A stretch of 24,993 nt of DNA from an uncultured Alistipes sp. Lineage in GTDB: Bacteria > Bacteroidota > Bacteroidia > Bacteroidales > Rikenellaceae. Below, in pieces: positions 8,570 through 13,776 of this stretch. Position numbers and translations under genes: made by a program. The stretch is taken from the NCBI GenBank assembly GCA_900550925.1, contig URTU01000017.1:1-24993 (forward strand), given 5' to 3'. Under the pieces are notes generated by a model that was not told the DNA's origin, made no database searches, and worked only from the letters and a program-made list of their open reading frames with translations. Numbering within the stretch: position 1 is the stretch's first letter; the number at the start of each line of letters is the position of its first letter.

Positions 8570-9031
8570 ATGGAGAGTCTGGTACAGTTTTTTATCGATT
8601 GGGGATATTGGGGCTTGTTTCTGGCGGCATTGGCTGCCGGAAGCATTCTGCCCTTCAGTTCGGAAGCGGTGATGGTAGCGCTGCTCATTGCCGGTCTCGA
8701 TCCGTGGTGGTGCCTTTTGGCTGCGGCCTCGGGAAATACTATCGGCGGCATGACATGTTACTGGATCGGCCGTATCGGAAAAACAGAGTGGATGCACCGT
8801 TATCTGAAGATGGATCAGAAAAAACTCGATCGGGCAACGACTTTTCTGCACGGAAAAGGCGCTTTGATGGGATTCTTTTCGTTCCTGCCGTATATCGGAG
8901 AGGCGATCGCCGTGGTATTGGGACTGATGCGGGCAAATCAGTTCTGGACTGCGGTTTCGATGTTCGTCGGCAAGGCTGCGAGATATGCCGTGATTATTGC
9001 ACTGTCGGATGGGGCGATGAGGCTTTTTTAA
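8570..9031 (+). CDS. YqaA-like small inner-membrane protein (DedA/VTT-related)
   Basis: A 153-residue membrane protein starting MESLVQFFIDWGYWGLFLAA. The ATG at 8570 is preferred to the in-frame TTG at 8528, which lies inside the terminator hairpin. Hydrophobic stretches cover about residues 8-60 and 95-150. The family signature is the AAGSILPFSSEAVMVALL re-entrant-like segment and the later ASGNTIGGMTCYWIGRIGK, which agree with YqaA-type members of the DedA/VTT (SNARE-associated) superfamily. Related proteins act as lipid scramblases or flippases or affect membrane homeostasis, but the precise role of the YqaA branch is not known. It stands alone between the terminator of the SusCD unit and the convergent galE gene. 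Confidence 0.85.
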   Translation: MESLVQFFIDWGYWGLFLAALAAGSILPFSSEAVMVALLIAGLDPWWCLLAAASGNTIGGMTCYWIGRIGKTEWMHRYLKMDQKKLDRATTFLHGKGALMGFFSFLPYIGEAIAVVLGLMRANQFWTAVSMFVGKAARYAVIIALSDGAMRLF

Positions 9032-9140
9032 CAGGTCAGGAGGATATTTGAATTGTATTGAAGCTGTGACGTGAACTGCGGGCGCTTCTTCTGGAAGAGG
9101 GGCGGGCCGTCAGCACAATTACCCTTCTGTGTTTACGAAA

Positions 9141-9171
9141 AATGCCCTGCCGTTAGTCGCGGCAGGGCATT
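9141..9171. terminator. Hairpin terminator between convergent yqaA-like gene and galE
   Basis: AATGCCCTGCCG (9141-9152) pairs perfectly over 12 bases with CGGCAGGGCATT (9160-9171) around a 7-base loop. Read on the minus strand the stem ends in TTTTT, a good terminator for galE, whose stop codon is about 88 bases away. Plus-strand use for the YqaA-like gene is possible but the T-tract there is weak. Confidence 0.82.
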
Positions 9172-9258
9172 GTATTTAATATCAGGACTGTATTCCTGTT
9201 ATTGAGGGTCGGTATCGGTTGGAAGAGATGAATCTGGTGGCGGAGGATCCAAGTAGGA

Positions 9259-10287
9259 TTACTGCTGTTGAAGATGGAGTTGCCATTTCCATGCGGCAGC
9301 GAGAGTCTGGTCAAGTTGCCGCTCTGCATGCCAGCCGAGTTCGGTATTTGCGAGCGTAGTATCAGCCCAGATGGCTTCGATATCGCCTGCCCGGCGGGGA
9401 GCGATACGGTAATTCAGTTTGAGATTGTTGACTCGTTCGAATGCCCGTACCATTTCCAGTACCGATATACCCTTTCCGGTTCCGATGTTGAATATTTCGT
9501 AGTTTGATTTGCTGTGGAGGTCTATCATGCGGCGGATTGCAGCCACATGCGCACGGGCCAGATCGACAATATCTATATAGTCGCGGATGCAGGTTCCGTC
9601 GGGGGTTGAATAGTCATCGCCGAAGATGTTCAGACACTCCCGGATACCGGCGGCAGTCTGGGTAATGAACGGCAGCAGATTGTTGGGCACGCCGCGTGGC
9701 AACTCTCCGATCAAGGCGGACGGGTGTGCGCCGATCGGGTTGAAATAGCGCAGGGCAATGCCATACAAGCCATCGTAGGCCTTTACCGAATCGTGCAGTA
9801 TGTCTTCGCATATCTGTTTTGTATTTCCATATGGCGAGGCGGCCGGCTGCCGTGGCGAGCGTTCGGTTACTGGAAGATCGCCGGTTTGACCGTATACGGT
9901 GGCAGAGGATGAGAATACAATATTCCGTCGTCCGTATTTTCTCATCAGATCGACAAGATTGATGAACGAATCCAGGTTGTTGCGATAGTATTTTAATGGC
10001 TGTTCTACGGATTCTCCTACGGCTTTTGAGGCGGCGAAATGGATAGCCGAATCGAATTCATAGCGTTTGAAGATCTCTTCGAAGGCATTTATATCGCAGC
10101 AATCGACTTGTTCGAATGTAACGTTTACTCCTGTTATTTTCCTTACTCCGCCAATGGCTGATGGTTCCGAATTGGAAAGATTATCCACCAAAATAACGTC
10201 GAATCCGGCCTCTATAAGTTCGACCGCGGTGTGGGAGCCGATATATCCGGCGCCTCCGGTAACCAGTACACGATTCTTGGTGCTCAT
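9259..10287 (-). CDS. galE: UDP-glucose 4-epimerase GalE
   Basis: A 342-residue cytoplasmic NAD-dependent enzyme that interconverts UDP-glucose and UDP-galactose, feeding the Leloir pathway and surface-polysaccharide precursors. The start at 10287 (MSTKNRVLVTGGAGYIGSHT) is chosen because an upstream in-frame ATG at 10365 would put the -7 promoter element inside the gene. Visible motifs are the Rossmann GGAGYIG (residues 11-17), FAASKAVGES (about 84-93), the catalytic Ser in FSSSATVYG (about 128), and the Tyr-x3-Lys pair YGNTK (Tyr153, Lys157). The C-terminal sugar-nucleotide region includes YFNPIGAHPSALIGE and IRDYIDIVDLA. The length is normal for the family. Neighbours are unrelated, so it appears monocistronic with its own promoter and terminator. 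Confidence 0.95.
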   Translation of the reverse strand: MSTKNRVLVTGGAGYIGSHTAVELIEAGFDVILVDNLSNSEPSAIGGVRKITGVNVTFEQVDCCDINAFEEIFKRYEFDSAIHFAASKAVGESVEQPLKYYRNNLDSFINLVDLMRKYGRRNIVFSSSATVYGQTGDLPVTERSPRQPAASPYGNTKQICEDILHDSVKAYDGLYGIALRYFNPIGAHPSALIGELPRGVPNNLLPFITQTAAGIRECLNIFGDDYSTPDGTCIRDYIDIVDLARAHVAAIRRMIDLHSKSNYEIFNIGTGKGISVLEMVRAFERVNNLKLNYRIAPRRAGDIEAIWADTTLANTELGWHAERQLDQTLAAAWKWQLHLQQQ

Positions 10288-10317
10288 AAAAGGATATGTG
10301 TATATTGAACTGACAAG

Positions 10318-10347
10318 CAAAGATACAAAAAAAATGCAAGAGGCAAA
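10318..10347 (-). promoter_or_regulatory. galE promoter
   Basis: On the minus strand TTTG (10347-10344) and TATCTTTG (10325-10318) are 18 bases apart, close to the Bacteroidota consensus spacing. The predicted start leaves a leader of roughly 25 bases before the galE ATG at 10287. Confidence 0.72.
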
Positions 10348-10528
10348 CATCCATGTCGAAAACATGGGCCGATGCCGAGAGTGTGTAGATGGTTTTATGT
10401 TGCTGTGGTGTTAACATTGGGTTGAAGGGAGGGGTGAATGGTGGCTGAGCAGGTCTTCGAGGTTTGCGTAGTCGTAGTCGGATTTGGGGCTGAAATGGGA
10501 TTTTAATATCGAAATTCAATAATTTTGT

Positions 10529-10559
10529 ATTGTTTTATTGAAAAAAGGGTGTATCTTTG
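10529..10559 (+). promoter_or_regulatory. Promoter of the ABC transporter pair
   Basis: TATCTTTG at 10552-10559 is a full match to the -7 element; ATTG at 10529-10532 lies 19 bases upstream as a three-of-four match to the -33 element. The leader would be about 75 bases. The ATG at 10640 is preceded by an A-rich GAAA instead of a Shine-Dalgarno, which is common in this phylum. Confidence 0.68.
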
Positions 10560-10639
10560 CTTCGCTTATTTGGGAACGACGGGTACGCTGATCTGAATCT
10601 CCGCCGTTGGTAGCCCCACAAACACAAAGCTGTTAGAAA

Positions 10640-11578
10640 ATGGATATGTTGCAGATCGAACACATCACCAAGCGTTATGCCGAACATACGGCCCTGGACG
10701 ATGTGTCGTTAACGATTCCCCGAGGGAGCATTTACGGGCTTCTCGGGCCCAACGGAGCAGGCAAGACGACCCTGATCCGAATTATCAACCGAATCATCAT
10801 GCCGGACGAGGGCCGCATCTTCCTGAACGGCCGCGAGATGGTTCAGAATGACGTCTACCGTATCGGTTACATGCCCGAGGAGCGCGGCCTTTACAAGAAG
10901 ATGAAGGTCGGCGACCAGGCGGTATATTTTGCGCGGTTGAAGGGGTTGTCGCGGCGCGAGGCCGTAAGACGGCTTCAGGAGTGGTTCGTACGGTTCGGCA
11001 TACAGGAGTGGTGGAACAAGAAGGTCGAGGATCTGAGCAAGGGTATGGCGCAGAAGGTTCAGTTCATTGCGACGGTTCTGCACGAACCGGAGCTGTTGAT
11101 TTTCGACGAGCCGTTTTCGGGATTCGATCCGGTGAATGCCAACCTAATGAAGCAGGAGATCCTGCGGTTGCGCGACAACGGGGCTACGGTGATCTTTTCG
11201 ACGCACAACATGTCGAGTGTCGAGGAGATCTGCGACCACATTACGCTGATCAACAAATCGCACAATATTCTGAGCGGCAAACTCGACGAGATCCGACATC
11301 TGTACGGCAACAATATCTTCGAGGTGTATTTCCGGGGTGATCGCAAAGCCCTTGTCGAGACGCTTTCGCCGCACTGCATGCTGCTCGACGACGGGACGAT
11401 GCACGAAGGTATCTATGAATCGGTCAAGATACACATAGCGGAGGATTCGGATATACGGCCGATCATATCGTTGATCAACGATCAGGTTGAGATACGGTCG
11501 TTTACGGAGATCATCCCGAGCATGAACGACATATTCATCAAGGCCGTGACGGGCCAGAACAAAACTGAGGAGAGGTAA
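10640..11578 (+). CDS. NatA-like ABC transporter ATP-binding protein
   Basis: A 312-residue cytoplasmic ATPase that powers the membrane partner encoded 3 bases downstream. Motifs in order are Walker A GPNGAGKT (residues 36-43), the Q-loop region at about 76-82 (GYMPEER, typical of this subfamily), signature LSKGM (132-136), Walker B LLIFDEP (152-158) and the H-loop FSTH (His189). After residue about 220 a C-terminal extension of the DUF4162 kind follows (NNIFEVYFRGD). The LSKGM signature, in place of LSGGQ, is usual for NatA/YhaQ-like proteins and does not signal loss of function. In this family the substrate has been shown for few members (sodium export by NatAB), so the substrate here is unknown. 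Confidence 0.9.
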   Translation: MDMLQIEHITKRYAEHTALDDVSLTIPRGSIYGLLGPNGAGKTTLIRIINRIIMPDEGRIFLNGREMVQNDVYRIGYMPEERGLYKKMKVGDQAVYFARLKGLSRREAVRRLQEWFVRFGIQEWWNKKVEDLSKGMAQKVQFIATVLHEPELLIFDEPFSGFDPVNANLMKQEILRLRDNGATVIFSTHNMSSVEEICDHITLINKSHNILSGKLDEIRHLYGNNIFEVYFRGDRKALVETLSPHCMLLDDGTMHEGIYESVKIHIAEDSDIRPIISLINDQVEIRSFTEIIPSMNDIFIKAVTGQNKTEER

Positions 11579-11581
11579 GCC

Positions 11582-12904
11582 ATGTCATCGATAGGAGTTA
11601 TTATAGGCCGCGAATTTCGCGAGCGCGTGATGAAAAAGAGTTTCATCCTGACAACGATTCTGACGCCGTTGCTGATCGTGGGGCTCTATGTGGGAGTGTT
11701 CTTCATGATGACGATGAAGGTTGATTCGAAACAGATCATGGTCATCGACCGCAGCGGTGCGATAGCATCGGAACTGGAGTCGGGCGGAGCGATAACCTAC
11801 CATCCGACCGACCGTACGATCGAGTCGTTGCGTGAGGATGGCGAGGGGGCATTCGACGGGATTCTGGTGATTGGCGAGAATGTTATGAACGATCCTTCGG
11901 ACGTTTCGATCTACTCCTATTCGACCCTGTCGATGGAGGTCGAGGGATCGATAGCGAGTGATATCGAGAAGGTAATCGAACGTCACCGGTTGGCATCGTA
12001 CGACATCGATAATCTGCCGCAGATCATCGAGGATATCAAGGCGGATGTCAGCATGAAGAGCTACAAGTTCGGCGAAGGCCAGGATGAGGACAAGCAGAGT
12101 TCGAGCATATTTGCATCGGGCTTGGCCTATATCTTCGGAATCATGATGTATCTGTTCGTGATGATGTACGGAGTGATGGTGATGCAGGGCGTGATCGAGG
12201 AGAAGGGCAGCAAGGTGCTCGAGGTTATGGTCTCGACGGTCAAACCCTACCAGTTGATGATGGGCAAGATCATCGGTATAGCATCGGTTGCACTGCTGCA
12301 GTTCCTGATCTGGATATTGATTATTGTTGTTGGCGGAATTCTGACGATGCGATTCCTGGTACCGGCCGATGTGGTTGCGAGTGCCGCTGCGGCCTCTGCC
12401 GATACGACCGCCATGACGGCTCAGATGTCCGGTGCCGATTCGGAGATTGCGGCAATACTTGCCAATGTGATGGACGTCGGGTTCCTGGTCAAGTTCTTTG
12501 GGTGTTTCCTGATATACTTTATCGGCGGCTACCTGCTTTATGCGGCGCTGTATGCAGCCATGGGCAGTGCGGTTGACAGCATGGAGGAGGCACAGCAGTT
12601 CCAGACTCCGGTGACACTGCCGGTGCTGCTGGGATTCGTGGTGATGATGTACGCCATGAAGGAACCGAATGCCTCGCTGGTTGTCTGGTGCAGCATGATA
12701 CCGTTCACATCGCCCGTGGTGATGATGGCACGCCTGCCGTTCGATGTCCCGACATGGCAGATCATCGTTTCGGTGGTGATACTCTACCTGTCGTTTGCCG
12801 GAATGGTGTGGATGGCCGCCAAGATCTACCGTATCGGTATCTTCATGCACGGCCGCAAGCCTTCGTACAAGGATCTCTACAAGTGGCTGCGGATGAAGAA
12901 CTGA
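11582..12904 (+). CDS. NatB-like ABC-2 type permease
   Basis: A 440-residue inner-membrane protein that pairs with the ATPase encoded 3 bases upstream. It has the NatB/YhaP layout: one N-terminal membrane helix (SFILTTILTPLLIVGLYVGV, residues about 20-40), a large soluble extracytoplasmic region (about 48-175), then five or six helices at about 180-205, 223-255, 300-330, 340-360, 363-385 and 395-415. The cytoplasmic motif MQGVIEEKGSKVLEVMVSTV between helices is characteristic of this permease type. An Ala/Ser/Thr-rich loop (about residues 262-285) separates two of the helices. It may export ions or small toxic compounds; the sequence does not say which. A strong terminator follows at 12931. 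Confidence 0.88.
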   Translation: MSSIGVIIGREFRERVMKKSFILTTILTPLLIVGLYVGVFFMMTMKVDSKQIMVIDRSGAIASELESGGAITYHPTDRTIESLREDGEGAFDGILVIGENVMNDPSDVSIYSYSTLSMEVEGSIASDIEKVIERHRLASYDIDNLPQIIEDIKADVSMKSYKFGEGQDEDKQSSSIFASGLAYIFGIMMYLFVMMYGVMVMQGVIEEKGSKVLEVMVSTVKPYQLMMGKIIGIASVALLQFLIWILIIVVGGILTMRFLVPADVVASAAAASADTTAMTAQMSGADSEIAAILANVMDVGFLVKFFGCFLIYFIGGYLLYAALYAAMGSAVDSMEEAQQFQTPVTLPVLLGFVVMMYAMKEPNASLVVWCSMIPFTSPVVMMARLPFDVPTWQIIVSVVILYLSFAGMVWMAAKIYRIGIFMHGRKPSYKDLYKWLRMKN

Positions 12905-12930
12905 CCGCCGCGAAGAGAAGCGAGATATGG

Positions 12931-12972
12931 ATCCGGCGATACCCGTTCTGCGGGGTGTCGCCGGATTTTTTT
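12931..12972 (+). terminator. Rho-independent terminator of the ABC transporter pair
   Basis: ATCCGGCGA (12931-12939) pairs with TCGCCGGAT near 12958-12966, and the inner TACCCG pairs with CGGGGTG with one bulged G around a TTCTG loop. A run of T residues follows. It lies 26 bases after the permease stop codon. Confidence 0.9.
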
Positions 12973-13065
12973 GTTCTATTGGGTGCGGCGGTTGTGGAAG
13001 ATTGGTGAAGCAGGCGGCCGTTTACGGCAAGAGCGGGGTTTTAGAAATAGCTATTTTGGGGCAGA

Positions 13066-13098
13066 GTTGGCGAAATCGAGGCACTATTCGTATCTTTG
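13066..13098 (+). promoter_or_regulatory. Promoter of the HMA-AraC regulator gene
   Basis: GTTG at 13066-13069 and TATCTTTG at 13091-13098 are 21 bases apart, a near match to the Bacteroidota promoter. The regulator's ATG begins only 5 bases after the -7 element, so the transcript should start at or next to the ATG. Confidence 0.65.
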
Positions 13099-13103
13099 TG
13101 TTT

Positions 13104-13685
13104 ATGGAACAGAACAGCAACTCTTCGATACGGCTGCATATCAGGAATATGGTATGCCCGCGCTGCATTTCGGCGGTTCGCGGGATCTTCGAGCGGGCCG
13201 GATATCGTGTCGAGGCGATCGACCTGGGGTCGGTGACGGTCTTTCCCGTTCCGGATGAGGCGGCATTGTCACGGCTTCAGGTGTCGTTGTCGGATGAAGG
13301 GTTCGCTTTGCTGAGTGATCGCCGTGAGCAGTTGGTCGAACGTATCAAGAACCTGATCGTGGAGATGGTGCATTACAGCGACGACCGTCAGCGTCAGAAC
13401 CTGTCGTCGTATCTTTCGGAGCACCTGGGACATGACTACGGTTCGATGAGTAGGATATTCTCGGAGATGACGGGCACGACGATCGAAAAATACTGGATAT
13501 CCCAGCGGATCGAGCGTGTAAAGGAGTTGCTTTCGTACGGAGAGTTGACGCTCGAGGAGATTGCCGACCGGATGGGTTATTCGAGTTCGGCGCATCTGAG
13601 CAGCCAGTTCAAGCGGGTGACCGGCATGACGGCCGGGGAGTTCCGCCGATCGGAGGAGAGACGCCGTCCGATAGACACGCTTTAG
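13104..13685 (+). CDS. AraC-family regulator with N-terminal HMA-like metal-binding region
   Basis: A 193-residue cytoplasmic DNA-binding protein. The frame is open from 12927, but the ATG at 13104 is chosen because the preceding part runs through the terminator and promoter. Residues about 8-72 resemble a heavy-metal-associated domain: a first strand (IRLHIRNMV), then CPRC with Cys18 and Cys21 at the metal-loop position, a helix (ISAVRGIFERAGY) and two further strands. Residues about 95-185 are the AraC double helix-turn-helix, with ERVKELLSYGELTLEEIADRMGYSS and HLSSQFKRVTGMTAGEFR in the second half. The copper ATPase gene follows 91 bases later. The arrangement suggests a one-component copper sensor controlling copA; metal identity and activation are inferred from context. 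It lacks the sugar-binding domain of classic AraC proteins. Confidence 0.85.
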   Translation: MEQNSNSSIRLHIRNMVCPRCISAVRGIFERAGYRVEAIDLGSVTVFPVPDEAALSRLQVSLSDEGFALLSDRREQLVERIKNLIVEMVHYSDDRQRQNLSSYLSEHLGHDYGSMSRIFSEMTGTTIEKYWISQRIERVKELLSYGELTLEEIADRMGYSSSAHLSSQFKRVTGMTAGEFRRSEERRRPIDTL

Positions 13686-13710
13686 GCGGAATGTTGTAAT
13701 ATAAATCCAG

Positions 13711-13729
13711 GATTTTGCAAAGATTTTTG
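13711..13729. promoter_or_regulatory. Candidate operator: phased direct repeat before copA
   Basis: GATTTTG at 13711-13717 is repeated as GATTTTTG at 13722-13729, with starts 11 bases apart, about one helical turn. The repeats end 13 bases before the copA -7 element, where an AraC-type activator would contact polymerase. Direct repeats of this kind are usual AraC-family sites, but the assignment is by position only. Confidence 0.35.
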
Positions 13730-13742
13730 TTTTGAGGGGCCC

Positions 13743-13750
13743 TACCTTTG
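13743..13750 (+). promoter_or_regulatory. copA promoter -7 element
   Basis: TACCTTTG matches TAnnTTTG. No well-spaced -33 TTTG is found (nearest are 13 and 25 bases upstream), which would fit a promoter that needs an activator. The leader carries GGGAGGAT (13762-13769), a good Shine-Dalgarno before the ATG at 13777. Confidence 0.62.
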
Positions 13751-13776
13751 CAGTGTAAAACAGGGAGGATAGAGTC

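Larger units (their letters stand above)
10288..10639. other. Divergent intergenic region, galE / ABC transporter
   Basis: The region carries the two outward promoters described separately. Between them (10350-10510) no gene is supported. A 34-codon open stretch without a start codon lies on the minus strand (10411-10515) and might be a gene remnant. The ABC leader can form an imperfect hairpin from AACGACGG (10575-10582) and CCGCCGTT (10601-10608). Confidence 0.45.

Noticed and set aside
6385..8751. A 788-codon open frame antisense to the third lipoprotein gene
   Set aside because: The plus-strand frame has a signal peptide, lipobox and beta-rich domains, and ends at a terminator. The antisense frame crosses that terminator and has no recognisable domain; it follows from codon bias of the sense gene.
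11033..11047. Non-canonical ABC signature LSKGM in the NatA-like ATPase
   Set aside because: This form is usual in the NatA/YhaQ group, and Walker A, Walker B and the H-loop are intact.
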